From Gemmobacter aquarius (GTDB lineage: Bacteria; Pseudomonadota; Alphaproteobacteria; Rhodobacterales; Rhodobacteraceae), in contig NZ_CP028918.1 of NCBI RefSeq assembly GCF_003060865.1, positions 1,476,001-1,540,000 of the forward strand: DNA of 64,000 nt, given 5' to 3'. A program made the position numbers and the translations under genes. Positions 17,035-25,520 of this stretch are shown here, piece by piece. The notes beneath the pieces are model-generated. The model saw only the letters and a list, made by a program, of their open reading frames with translations, was not told the origin of the DNA and did not search any database. Positions within the stretch are counted from its first letter, which is position 1. Each line of letters begins with the position of its first letter.

Positions 17035-18603
17035 TCACGCACCGGCCAGACGTTGCGCCAAAAGATAACCCGGATTGGCCCCGGTTCCGGCCCCCGGCCA
17101 GACGGCGGCCCCCGTCATGTGCAGTCCCGCCAGCGGGGTCGATCCATCGGCATGGCCGCGCATCGGGCGAAACAGGAAATGCTGGCCCAGATGGTGGCTG
17201 CCGCAAACCTGATCGCCACCGACAAGGTTCGGGTTCTCGGCCTGCAATTGCACAGGGGTAACAACACTTTGCCCGATGATCTTCGCGCGGGTTCCGGGCG
17301 CATGGGCTTCCAGAATATCCAAGACCCGCTCCGCAAACGGCCCCGCCGCCCCGTCCCAATCGCGCGCCCCGATCTGACCCTTGGCATCGCCCGCGATCAC
17401 GCCCGGCGCCATCCGCACCTGCACCCACAGCGTGTGCTTGCCCGCAGGCGCACGGGTGGCATCGACCACCGTCGGCTGCCCGACCACCAGTATCGGCTCG
17501 TCCGGCAACAGCCCCGCGCTGGCTTGGCTGTAGGTCCGCGCCATCTTGTCCAAACTCGGCGCGATATGCACGTAAGCATAGCCCCGCAGTGCCGCCCCGG
17601 CCCGCCATTCCGGCAGGTCCGACAGCGCAAGATGGATCATCATCGTCCCCGGCGCATGCCGGAACGCCGCCAACCCCTTGTCGAAAGCGGGCGTCACCGC
17701 CCCCGTCAGCCGCGACAGGTTCTGCGGCGCGACCCCTGCGATCACGGCGCGTCCTGCCATCACCCGCCGCCCGTCCGCCAGTTCCACACCCGTGACCCGA
17801 TCCCCCTCGCGCAGCACCCGTGCCACCGGCGCATCGCACTCGACCACGCCGCCCCGCGCCCGGATCGCCGCCACCAGCGCGTTGATGATCGTATCCGCGC
17901 CGCCCTGGCCCAGCACCATGCCGAAGGCCTGACCCGCCATGCCTTCCAGATAGGGAAAAATCGCACCCCCCGCGATGTCGGGCGCATAATCCAGATGCAT
18001 CCCCCATGCGCCCAGCATCGCCTTGGTGCGGGGGGAGGCAAAGGTTTCGTCCAGCCATGCCCGGGGCGAGGCGAGCAGGAAGCGGCCCATGTCCAGCGTT
18101 CCCGCCACACCCTTGGCGCGAAGCATTTTGAATATGAAATATCCAAGCGCACGCATCCGCATCGGGCTTCCGAGCAGGCCGAACAGATGCGGCGCCTCGT
18201 CCCCGAACCCGTCGCAAAGCCGCGCCCAGGTCGCCGCGTCATCCTGCGAAAGGCGGGCAAGGTTGGCCATCGTCTCGGCGCGGTCGGTCGAAACCCCGCA
18301 CCACGACCCGTCCGGAAAACTCGACGCAAAGGGCCGCGCCACCGGCACGAAGGCGCAGCCGTGCCGCTGCAATTCGGCCCCGTATTGCTTGAAAAACGCG
18401 CTTCCTGCGAACAGTGACAGGTTCATCGCCGCCCAGTCGTGGCGAAAGCCGGGCAGGGTGTATTCGCCGGTCTTGACCGCACCGCCCGCCGTTGCCGCCC
18501 CCTCGAACACGCCCACGCGCCAGCCTTTGGCCGACAGGTGCAGGGCAGCGGCCAACGTGTTGTGGCCCGCCCCGATCATCACCGCGTCAAAGCTCGATTT
18601 CAT
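17035..18603 (-). CDS. Phytoene-desaturase-like FAD oxidoreductase 1 (PYROXD2 type)
   Basis: A 522-residue flavoprotein. The dinucleotide-binding motif is at the N-terminus (DAVMIGAGHNTLAAALHLSA), followed by EGAATAGGAVKTGEYTLPGF. The C-terminal FAD segment is GAGTGANPGYLLAQRLAG. It is paralogous to the gene at 19588: both share an LPGFxHD segment and NLVGGD followed by FLFRP. The start at 18603 begins the fold; the ATG at 18645 would add 14 residues. It leads the leftward transporter operon and diverges from the isatin-hydrolase-like gene. The substrate is unknown; oxidation of an indole-derived ring is a context guess. Confidence 0.85.
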   Translation of the reverse strand: MKSSFDAVMIGAGHNTLAAALHLSAKGWRVGVFEGAATAGGAVKTGEYTLPGFRHDWAAMNLSLFAGSAFFKQYGAELQRHGCAFVPVARPFASSFPDGSWCGVSTDRAETMANLARLSQDDAATWARLCDGFGDEAPHLFGLLGSPMRMRALGYFIFKMLRAKGVAGTLDMGRFLLASPRAWLDETFASPRTKAMLGAWGMHLDYAPDIAGGAIFPYLEGMAGQAFGMVLGQGGADTIINALVAAIRARGGVVECDAPVARVLREGDRVTGVELADGRRVMAGRAVIAGVAPQNLSRLTGAVTPAFDKGLAAFRHAPGTMMIHLALSDLPEWRAGAALRGYAYVHIAPSLDKMARTYSQASAGLLPDEPILVVGQPTVVDATRAPAGKHTLWVQVRMAPGVIAGDAKGQIGARDWDGAAGPFAERVLDILEAHAPGTRAKIIGQSVVTPVQLQAENPNLVGGDQVCGSHHLGQHFLFRPMRGHADGSTPLAGLHMTGAAVWPGAGTGANPGYLLAQRLAGA

Positions 18604-18792
18604 GCAGCGCCTCGTCTGGTTGCCGAAGGATATTTGCAAATGCATTTAAATCTGTCTAGCATGATTCATCAGCCCCGAACGCAGCGGCCCGCAGTCTAAG
18701 CCGGCAGCCAAACCCGTCAGGGCGCGATGCATAACAGAATGCACGGGTGATGCAGACAGATGCCTCACACCGCGACCTAGAGGGAGATGGAA
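18604..18792. promoter_or_regulatory. Divergent promoter region with AT-rich dyads (candidate MarR site)
   Basis: These 189 bases separate the two divergent catabolic operons. Near the left end lies a run of nested palindromes: ATTTGCAAAT (18632-18641), ATGCAT (18640-18645) and ATTTAAAT (18644-18651). MarR-family operators are often AT-rich dyads of this size, and a MarR gene is in the rightward operon. GGATATTTG (18628-18636) also matches the core of the recurrent box, but without its hairpins. The remaining bases show no clear feature. Confidence 0.45.
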
Positions 18793-19584
18793 ATGACTTC
18801 TGCAAACGTGCTGACCCAGTTGGCGGGCCTGCTCGCCTCGGGCGGGATCGAGGTGGTGGATTGCTCGGGCACGCTCGGCCCCGAAACGCCGCTTCTCAAA
18901 CTGCCGCCGGATTTCGCCAAGGACACGCCGCCGATCAAGATCCACCGCATCAGCGAATACGATCAGAACGGCCCGTTCTGGGCGTGGAACTGGCTTGAAC
19001 TGGGCGAACATTCCGGCACCCATTTCGACGCCCCGCACCACTGGATCACCGGCAAGGATTACCCCGACGGCTATACCGACACGCTGAACGTCCAACGCCT
19101 TGTCGCCCCCGTCAACGTTCTGGACTTCAGTGCCGAATGCAACGCCAACCCCGATTTCCTGCTGACCATCGATCATGTGAAGGCGTGGGAGGCCAAGCAC
19201 GGCGCCATCAACGCGGGTGAATGGGTGGTGCTGCGGTCGGACTGGGACGCCCGCGCCCATGACGAGAACCTGTTCCTGAACGCCGATGCCACCGGCCCCC
19301 ACACGCCGGGCCCGACCGCCGAGGTGATCGAATACCTCATCGCCAAGGGCATCGTCGGCTGGGGCAGCCAGTGCATCGGCACCGATGCAGGCCAAGCGGG
19401 CGGCATGACCCCGCCATTCCCGGCGCATAACCTTTTGCACAAGAACAACTGCTTCGGTCTGGCCTCGCTTGCCAACCTGTCGAAACTGCCGGCCAAGGGC
19501 GCGATCCTGATCGCGGCACCCTTGAAGATCAAGGAAGGCACGGGTTCCCCGATCCGCGCCTTGGCACTGGTTCCCAAGGGCTGA
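18793..19584 (+). CDS. Isatin-hydrolase-like cyclase-family metalloenzyme
   Basis: A 263-residue cytoplasmic hydrolase of the cyclase family (kynurenine formamidase/isatin hydrolase superfamily, Mn-dependent). The metal motif is clear: H73-SGT-H77-F-D79, then PHHW. The WAWNWLELGEHSGTHFDAP context, the GSQCIGTDAGQAGG segment and the C-terminus GSPIRALALVPKG resemble, from memory, characterised isatin hydrolase of Labrenzia more than the roughly 210-residue KynB. Isatin hydrolase opens isatin to isatinate. The start at 18793 is chosen over 18787 because AGGGAG ends 6 bases before it. It leads the rightward operon, 3 bases from the next gene. Confidence 0.8.
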   Translation: MTSANVLTQLAGLLASGGIEVVDCSGTLGPETPLLKLPPDFAKDTPPIKIHRISEYDQNGPFWAWNWLELGEHSGTHFDAPHHWITGKDYPDGYTDTLNVQRLVAPVNVLDFSAECNANPDFLLTIDHVKAWEAKHGAINAGEWVVLRSDWDARAHDENLFLNADATGPHTPGPTAEVIEYLIAKGIVGWGSQCIGTDAGQAGGMTPPFPAHNLLHKNNCFGLASLANLSKLPAKGAILIAAPLKIKEGTGSPIRALALVPKG

Positions 19585-19587
19585 ACG

Positions 19588-21153
19588 ATGCAGTCCCCCG
19601 ACCACATCATCATCGGCTCCGGCATCAACGCGCTTGTGGCGGGGGCTTTGCTCTCGCTCAAGGGAAAGCGCGTCTTGATGCTGGAACGCAGCGATGTGGC
19701 GGGGGGCTGCCTGCGAACCGAGGAAATCACCCTGCCGGGCTTCCACCATGATGTGATGGCCGCCACCTGGGTGCTGTTCATGACCTCGCCCGCAGGCGCG
19801 GCACTCAGCCCGCATCTGGCGAAACACGGGTTCGACTATTGCCACACCGTCCATCCCACCGCCGTGCTGCGCCCTGACGGGTCGTCGCTGGTGCTTACCA
19901 CCGACCGCGCCAAGAACGTTGCCACCTTCGACGCCCTCGCAACGGGCGATGGCACCCAGCACGCCGCCGACGTGGGCGGGATCGAAGCCGACGCGCCTTT
20001 CCTCTTCTCGCTGCTCGGCGGCGACCTCTGGTCTTGGCCCACGCTGAAACTGCTGATCGGACAGGCCCGCAAACGCGGCCCGCGCGGGCTTGCCGCATGG
20101 TTCGGAACTGCCCTTACCCCCGCACGCGGCTGGCTCGAGTCGGGCTACCAAAGCCCGCTCGTCCAAGCCCTTTTCGCCCCGTGGGTGCTGCATTGCGGGT
20201 TGACCCCCGAAAGCACCTATTCCGGCAAGATGGGCCAGGTCGTCGCCTTTGCTCTCGAAGCCGCAGGCGCGCCCGTGGTCAAGGGCGGCTCGGGTCAAGC
20301 CGTCAAAGCCTTCTGCGCCCTGATCGAGGCGAACGGCGGCGCACTCCGCACCAATGCCGATGTCGCCGAAATCCTGACCGCGAACGACCGCACCACAGGC
20401 GTGCGCCTTGCCACCGGCGAAACCATCGCCTGCGCTTCCGTCCTCGCCTCGGTCACGCCAAGCCAACTGACCACCCGCCTTTTGCCCAACGCCGTCCCCG
20501 CCACGCAAGCGGCGGCGAAATCCTTCCGCCACGGGCGCGGCAATTTCCAACTGCACTACGCGCTCGACCGCCCGCCCGAATGGCTGGCCAAGGGCCTTGA
20601 CGATGTCGCGCTGATCCATCTGACCGACGGCATCGACGCCGTCTCGAAATCCGCGAACGAGGCGGAACGCGGCCTTCTGCCCGCCACCCCCACGATCTGC
20701 GTGGGCCAACCCCACCGGCTCGACCCCACGCGCTGCCCTGACGGCAAGGCCATCCTCTGGCTGCAAATCCCCGACGCGCCGCGCCACGTCAAAGGGGATG
20801 CCGCAGGCGAGATCGCCACGAACGGCTGGGACGAGGCCACCCGCGAAGCCTTTGCCGACCGCATCGAAGCGATCCTTTCCCGCCACATCAAGGATTTCGC
20901 CGCAATCAAACTGGCCCGCACCGCCCATTCCCCCGCCGACCTGAACGCGCTCAACATCAACCTCGTCGGCGGCGACCCTTACGGCGGGCTGTGCTCGATC
21001 GACCAGTTCTTCCTGTTCCGCCCCTTTGCCGCAGCCCCCGACCTGCCAAAGGGCCTGACGCTCATCGGCGCCTCCACCCATCCCGGCCCCGGCCTTGGCG
21101 GCGGGTCCGGCTTCATCGCGGCCAACCGGCTTGCCAAACGGGGGCGCGCATGA
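19588..21153 (+). CDS. Phytoene-desaturase-like FAD oxidoreductase 2 (PYROXD2 type)
   Basis: A 521-residue flavoprotein. It has an N-terminal FAD motif (IIGSGINALVAGALLSLKG), ERSDVAGGCLRTEEITLPGF, and a C-terminal GASTHPGPGLGGGSGFIAAN. It is paralogous to the product of 17035-18603, and the pair flank the isatin-hydrolase-like gene. It follows that gene by 3 bases and overlaps the MarR gene by ATGA, so they form one operon. Family members oxidise or desaturate diverse hydrophobic substrates. A role in oxidising an indole or oxindole intermediate toward isatin is plausible but unproven. Confidence 0.85.
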   Translation: MQSPDHIIIGSGINALVAGALLSLKGKRVLMLERSDVAGGCLRTEEITLPGFHHDVMAATWVLFMTSPAGAALSPHLAKHGFDYCHTVHPTAVLRPDGSSLVLTTDRAKNVATFDALATGDGTQHAADVGGIEADAPFLFSLLGGDLWSWPTLKLLIGQARKRGPRGLAAWFGTALTPARGWLESGYQSPLVQALFAPWVLHCGLTPESTYSGKMGQVVAFALEAAGAPVVKGGSGQAVKAFCALIEANGGALRTNADVAEILTANDRTTGVRLATGETIACASVLASVTPSQLTTRLLPNAVPATQAAAKSFRHGRGNFQLHYALDRPPEWLAKGLDDVALIHLTDGIDAVSKSANEAERGLLPATPTICVGQPHRLDPTRCPDGKAILWLQIPDAPRHVKGDAAGEIATNGWDEATREAFADRIEAILSRHIKDFAAIKLARTAHSPADLNALNINLVGGDPYGGLCSIDQFFLFRPFAAAPDLPKGLTLIGASTHPGPGLGGGSGFIAANRLAKRGRA

Positions 21154-21620
21154 ACGACGAAGCGCCCCGCAAACCCCGCCTTGGTGAAATCGGCCTGTCG
21201 AATTACGCGCCTTACCTGATGAACCGCATCATGGGCCGCTACAACGCGTCCTTGCGCGACGAAATGGCCGACCTTGGCCTGACCACGCCAAAGATGCGTG
21301 TCCTTGCCGTGCTGTCGGTGATCGAGGCCCCGCTGATCCGCGATCTTGCGGTCCTGACCGTCATCGAACAATCCACGCTTTCGCGCGCGCTCGACCAGCT
21401 TGCCACTGATGGCATGGTCCGGCGCGAGGCTGATCCCGCCGACAGCCGCGCCACCCGCATCCATCTGACGAAAGCGGGCCGCACCACCTTCGAATCGCTC
21501 TGGCCCCGCATGGCCGATGCCCACGCCCGCATGTTCAAAGGCATAGACGAAGCCGAGCGCCGCGCCTTTGTCGGCACCTTGCAAAAGATGCTGGCCAATA
21601 TCCGCAAGCACGAGATCTAG
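21150..21620 (+). CDS. MarR family transcriptional regulator 1
   Basis: A 156-residue winged-helix regulator. The recognition region is VLTVIEQSTLSRALDQLATDG and the wing is RREADPADSRATRIHLTKAG. The start at 21150 overlaps the preceding stop as ATGA; longer in-frame sequence belongs to the oxidoreductase gene in another frame. Being inside the operon, it likely senses an aromatic or CoA-ester intermediate and controls the divergent promoter at 18604-18792. Confidence 0.92.
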   Translation: MNDEAPRKPRLGEIGLSNYAPYLMNRIMGRYNASLRDEMADLGLTTPKMRVLAVLSVIEAPLIRDLAVLTVIEQSTLSRALDQLATDGMVRREADPADSRATRIHLTKAGRTTFESLWPRMADAHARMFKGIDEAERRAFVGTLQKMLANIRKHEI

Positions 21621-21630
21621 GGAAAAGCCC

Positions 21631-23778
21631 ATGGCCGAACGGTCGTTCAAAGCCGAAGTCGAAGACCTGCGGTTGGGGCAGGGCGAAACCTTCACGGGCG
21701 AGGGGATTCTTGCGATCACCAAGGCGCTTCTGGAAAACGGCGTCGGGTACGTCGGCGGCTATCAGGGTGCCCCGATTTCCCACCTGATGGACGTGTTGGC
21801 CGATGCCGAAGACCTGCTCACCGAACTTGGCGTGCGGTACGAGGCCAACGCGAACGAGGCCGCCGCCGCCGCCATGCTTGCCGCTTCCGTCCATTACCCG
21901 ATCCGCGGCGCCGTCACCTTCAAAGGGTCGGTCGGTGTCAACGTGGCCAGTGACGCGCTGGCCAACCTCGCCTCTTCGGGCGTGAACGGCGGCGCGCTTA
22001 TCATCGTGGGCGAAGATTACGGCGAAGGCTCCAGCATCATGCAGGAACGCAGCCACGCCTTTGCGATGAAATCGCAGTTCTGGCTGCTAGATCCGCGCCC
22101 GAACCTGCCCTGCATCACCAAGGCGGTCAAGGACGGGTTCGAGCTTTCGGAAGCCTCCAACACCCCCGTCATGCTGATGGTCCGCATCCGGTCGTGCCAT
22201 GTCACAGGGTCGTTCACCACCCGCGACAACCAGCGCCCGCCGCTGACCGTGCGCGACGCGCTGTCGAACCCGCAATCCGATTTCGCCCGCGTCGTGCTGC
22301 CGCCGATGTCGTTCTCCCATGAACAGGACAAGATCAAGAACCGCTGGCCCGCCGCCGAACGCTTTGTCGTCGACAACGGCCTGAACGAGGTTTTCGGCCC
22401 CGCAAACGCCCCTGTCGGCATCGTCCTGCAAGGCGGCATGTACAACGGAGTCATCCGCGCCCTGCAACGCCTCGGCCTCGCTGACCTTTACGGCAACTCC
22501 CAAGTCCCGCTCTACGTCCTCAACGTCACCTATCCCCTTGTATCGGAAGAATTCCACCGCTTCTGCGAAGACAAGCGCCACATCCTCGTGGTCGAGGAAG
22601 GCCAGCCCGAATTCATCGAACAGCAGCTTTCCACCTTCCTCTACCGCAAGGGCAGCAGCGTCATGCTGCATGGGAAAGACATCTTCCCCATGGCGGGCGA
22701 ATACACCGGCCAAGTCATGCTCGACAGCCTCTCTGCCTTCCTCAAACAGGCCGCCCCCGACATGCTGCCCGCCCTCGTCCGCGCCCCGAACGAGGAACGC
22801 CCCGAAATCCCCGACCTCACGAAAACCGTCCCCATCCGCCCGCCCGGTTTCTGCACCGGCTGCCCCGAACGCCCGATCTTCGCCGCGATGAAGCTGGTGC
22901 AGCAGGAAACCGGCAAGTTGCAGATCACCGCCGATATCGGCTGCCACCTCTTCGGCTCGCTGCCGCCGTTCGAGGTGGGGGGCGCCACCATGGGTTACGG
23001 CCTCGGCCCCGCCGCCAACGCCGCCTTCGACGGCGGCGGCGAGCGCCGCGCCATCTCGATCATCGGCGACGGCGGCTTTTGGCACAACGGGCTGTCGTCC
23101 TCCTTCACCAACATGGCCTTCAACAAATCCGATAGCGTCGCGGTGATCGTCGACAACTACTATTCCGCCGCCACCGGCGGGCAAGACATCATGTCGTCAC
23201 GTGCCGACAATCCCACCAAAGCGACCAAACACCCCATCTCCAAGGCCTTGCGCGGCATCGGCATCGACTATGTGGTCGAGGTCGACCGCACCTATGACGT
23301 GGGCCGCATGCGCGACGTGCTGCGCGAGGCGCTGACGACCGACACGCCGGGGCCAAAGGTCATCGTCGCCTCGTCCGAATGCATGCTGAACAAACAGCGC
23401 CGCGAAAAACCCCTCGCCGCGAAAGCCATCCGCGAAGGCCGCCGCGTCGAAGCCCCCCGCTTCGGCATCGACGAAGACATCTGCACCGGCGACCACGCCT
23501 GCATCCGCCTGTCGGGCTGCCCCTCGCTGTCCCTGAAACGCCTTGACGACCCCTTGCGCGACGACCCCGTCGCTTCCATCGACCAATCCTGCGTCGGCTG
23601 CGGCAACTGCGGCGAGGTGGCTGATGCCGCCGTCCTCTGCCCCAGTTTCTACCGCGCCGATGTGGTGCATAACCCGACGAAACGGGAGGCCCGCCTTGCC
23701 GCCTTTTCCGCCCGCGTCACCACATGGCTGCAAGCCCGCCGCGCCGCCAAACGGCTGACATTCGAGGTGCCAGCATGA
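21631..23778 (+). CDS. iorA: Indolepyruvate:ferredoxin oxidoreductase-type enzyme, alpha (TPP/Fe-S) subunit
   Basis: A 715-residue thiamine-diphosphate enzyme that oxidatively decarboxylates an aryl 2-oxoacid to the aryl-CoA. Residues about 25-200 are the pyrimidine-binding domain (GGYQGAPISHLMDVL). The TPP domain starts near C408 (GFCTGCPERPIF) and continues through ISIIGDGGFWHNGL. The C-terminal ferredoxin part has one canonical cluster (C654-x2-C657-x2-C660...C670-P) and a reduced first set (C618-x5-C624-x5-C630). It lies 10 bases after the MarR stop and overlaps the beta gene by ATGA. In this context isatinate is an attractive substrate; indolepyruvate is the alternative. Confidence 0.88.
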   Translation: MAERSFKAEVEDLRLGQGETFTGEGILAITKALLENGVGYVGGYQGAPISHLMDVLADAEDLLTELGVRYEANANEAAAAAMLAASVHYPIRGAVTFKGSVGVNVASDALANLASSGVNGGALIIVGEDYGEGSSIMQERSHAFAMKSQFWLLDPRPNLPCITKAVKDGFELSEASNTPVMLMVRIRSCHVTGSFTTRDNQRPPLTVRDALSNPQSDFARVVLPPMSFSHEQDKIKNRWPAAERFVVDNGLNEVFGPANAPVGIVLQGGMYNGVIRALQRLGLADLYGNSQVPLYVLNVTYPLVSEEFHRFCEDKRHILVVEEGQPEFIEQQLSTFLYRKGSSVMLHGKDIFPMAGEYTGQVMLDSLSAFLKQAAPDMLPALVRAPNEERPEIPDLTKTVPIRPPGFCTGCPERPIFAAMKLVQQETGKLQITADIGCHLFGSLPPFEVGGATMGYGLGPAANAAFDGGGERRAISIIGDGGFWHNGLSSSFTNMAFNKSDSVAVIVDNYYSAATGGQDIMSSRADNPTKATKHPISKALRGIGIDYVVEVDRTYDVGRMRDVLREALTTDTPGPKVIVASSECMLNKQRREKPLAAKAIREGRRVEAPRFGIDEDICTGDHACIRLSGCPSLSLKRLDDPLRDDPVASIDQSCVGCGNCGEVADAAVLCPSFYRADVVHNPTKREARLAAFSARVTTWLQARRAAKRLTFEVPA

Positions 23779-25319
23779 CCCTGCAAGACAGCTTTACCCC
23801 GAAACCCGACCCCGCCTTGGGCGGCATCATCAAACTTGCCATCCTCGCCGTCGGCGGGCAGGGCGGGGGCGTGCTGACCGGCTGGATCGAAGCCGTCGCC
23901 CGCTCTTCCGGCTACGCGGCGCAGGCCACCTCCGTCGCGGGTGTGTCGCAGCGCACGGGGGCCACGGTCTATTACGTCGAAATGGCGCCGATGCTCGCCA
24001 CCGGAGCCATGCCCGTCTTCTCGCTGCAACCCGCCGCAGGCGACGTCGACATCATGATCACCGCCGAAATGATGGAGGCGGGGCGTTCGATCATCCGCGG
24101 CTTCGTCACTCCCGACCGCACCACGCTCATCACCTCGACCCACCGCGCCCTCGCGGTCTCGGAAAAGATGGTCCCCGGCGACGGCATCGCCGACAGCGCC
24201 GAAGTCCTCGCCGCCGCCGAAATCGCCGCCCGCCGCGTCATCGCCGCCGATTTCGACGCGCTTGCCATCGCCCAAGGCTCCGTCATCTCCGCCTCCCTCC
24301 TCGGCGCACTCGCCGCCTCCGCAACGCTGCCCTTCCCGCGCGGGGCCTTCGAGGCCGCGATCCGCGCAGGCGGCAAAGGCCTTGAGGCCTCGCTCCGCGC
24401 CTTTGCCGCAGGCTTTGACGCCGCCACCACACCGCAGGCCCAAAACGCCGAAGCCGCCGCCAAACCCGCTCCCGAACCCCGAGGCCCCGCAAACCTTCTG
24501 GCCGAATGGCAACGGCTCGAGTCCCGCGCCAAAGCCATGCCCGCCCCCGTCGCCGAACTCGCCCTTCCGGGCCTGCAAAAGGTCGTGGGCTTCCAATCCC
24601 TCGCATATGGCGCCGACTACCTGACGCGGCTGGAAACGGTCCTCGCCACCGACACCCCCGCCAAATCCTTCGCCCTGTCGCGTGAAGCCGCCAAATACAT
24701 CGCCAACGCCATGGCTTACGACGATGTGATCCGCGTGGCCGACCTGAAAACACGTGGCACCCGTTTCGACCGCATCACCCGCGAGATGGGCGTCAAGGAC
24801 CGGAACGTCATGCACCTTACCGAATTCTTCCACCCTAGGGCCGAGGAAATCGCCGGAATGCTTCCCGCCCGCCTTGGTGCCCGAATCCAGTCCAGCCCCA
24901 AAGCCATGGCCCGCCTGACAAGGTGGTTCGACAAGGGCCGTCGCCTGCGTACCGACAGCCTGCCCGCCTTCCTGACGCTCTACCTGATCGGCGGCTTGCG
25001 CTTCTGGCGCCCCCGCACGCTGCGCCACGCGCAGGAAATGGCCCATCTCGAAAACTGGCTCGCCCTCGCCCTGACCACGGCCGCCCGAAACTACGACCTT
25101 GCCGTCGAAATCGTCAAATGCCGCCGCCTTGTGAAAGGCTACTCCGACACCCACGCGCGCGGCCTGTCGAAATTCGACCGCGTGCTCGATGCCATCGCCC
25201 TGATCGCCCACCGCGACGACGCCCCCGACTGGGCCCGCCGCCTGCGCGAAGCCGCCCTGAAAGACGAAGAAGGCAAGGCCCTGAACGGCGCAATCGCAAC
25301 GATCAAATCCTTCGCCTGA
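23775..25319 (+). CDS. Indolepyruvate oxidoreductase beta-type subunit with long C-terminal domain
   Basis: A 514-residue partner of the alpha subunit. Residues about 18-205 form the gamma/beta domain typical of 2-oxoacid oxidoreductases (LAILAVGGQGGGVLTGWIEA; GVSQRTGATVYYVEM). After an Ala/Pro linker near 220-240, a helical C-terminal domain of about 270 residues follows, as in the long bacterial IorB-like subfamily; classical IorB is only about 200 residues. The start at 23775 overlaps the alpha stop (ATGA). The gene ends the operon and is followed by a terminator-like composite repeat. Confidence 0.86.
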   Translation: MTLQDSFTPKPDPALGGIIKLAILAVGGQGGGVLTGWIEAVARSSGYAAQATSVAGVSQRTGATVYYVEMAPMLATGAMPVFSLQPAAGDVDIMITAEMMEAGRSIIRGFVTPDRTTLITSTHRALAVSEKMVPGDGIADSAEVLAAAEIAARRVIAADFDALAIAQGSVISASLLGALAASATLPFPRGAFEAAIRAGGKGLEASLRAFAAGFDAATTPQAQNAEAAAKPAPEPRGPANLLAEWQRLESRAKAMPAPVAELALPGLQKVVGFQSLAYGADYLTRLETVLATDTPAKSFALSREAAKYIANAMAYDDVIRVADLKTRGTRFDRITREMGVKDRNVMHLTEFFHPRAEEIAGMLPARLGARIQSSPKAMARLTRWFDKGRRLRTDSLPAFLTLYLIGGLRFWRPRTLRHAQEMAHLENWLALALTTAARNYDLAVEIVKCRRLVKGYSDTHARGLSKFDRVLDAIALIAHRDDAPDWARRLREAALKDEEGKALNGAIATIKSFA

Positions 25320-25344
25320 CGGGCGTTCCGGCTTCATCCTTGCC

Positions 25345-25397
25345 CAAATACTCGCCAGGGTGAGCCGCAAAGCGGCGAGGGGGCGGCAGCCCCCTTT
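25345..25397 (+). terminator. Composite intergenic repeat, copy E, acting as likely operon terminator
   Basis: About 25 bases after the beta-subunit stop the + strand reads CAAATACTCGCCAGGGTGAG (25345-25364). Hairpin GCCGC/GCGGC (25364-25376, loop AAA) follows, then GGGGGC/GCCCCC (25379-25394, loop GGCA) and TTT. It sits in the 201-base gap before the monooxygenase gene. Of all copies this one is best placed to end transcription. Confidence 0.65.
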
Positions 25398-25433
25398 CCC
25401 CCGCCATCCCCCGCGACTGCCTGTCACGGAATA

Positions 25434-25451
25434 AATTTTAAACTTGAAATT
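25434..25451. promoter_or_regulatory. AT-rich imperfect dyad upstream of the monooxygenase gene (candidate MarR site)
   Basis: AATTTTAAACTTGAAATT is an 18-base imperfect palindrome with matching ends AATTT/AAATT. It stands out in GC-rich DNA about 70 bases before the ATG of the aminobenzoyl-CoA monooxygenase gene. A MarR gene lies third in the operon it would control. The remainder of the gap shows only copy E of the repeat. Confidence 0.4.
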
Positions 25452-25520
25452 GTTTTCCGCCAATGCCAGCCTAAAACCAGCACAGCAGCCATTCCGCTGC
25501 CCGCAAAAGGATACAGGGCC

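Noticed and set aside
18793..19584. Kynurenine formamidase (KynB)
   Set aside because: The protein is longer than KynB and its metal-site context fits isatin hydrolase better. A tryptophan-kynurenine route is kept only as an alternative because a kynureninase-like gene lies 8 kb away.
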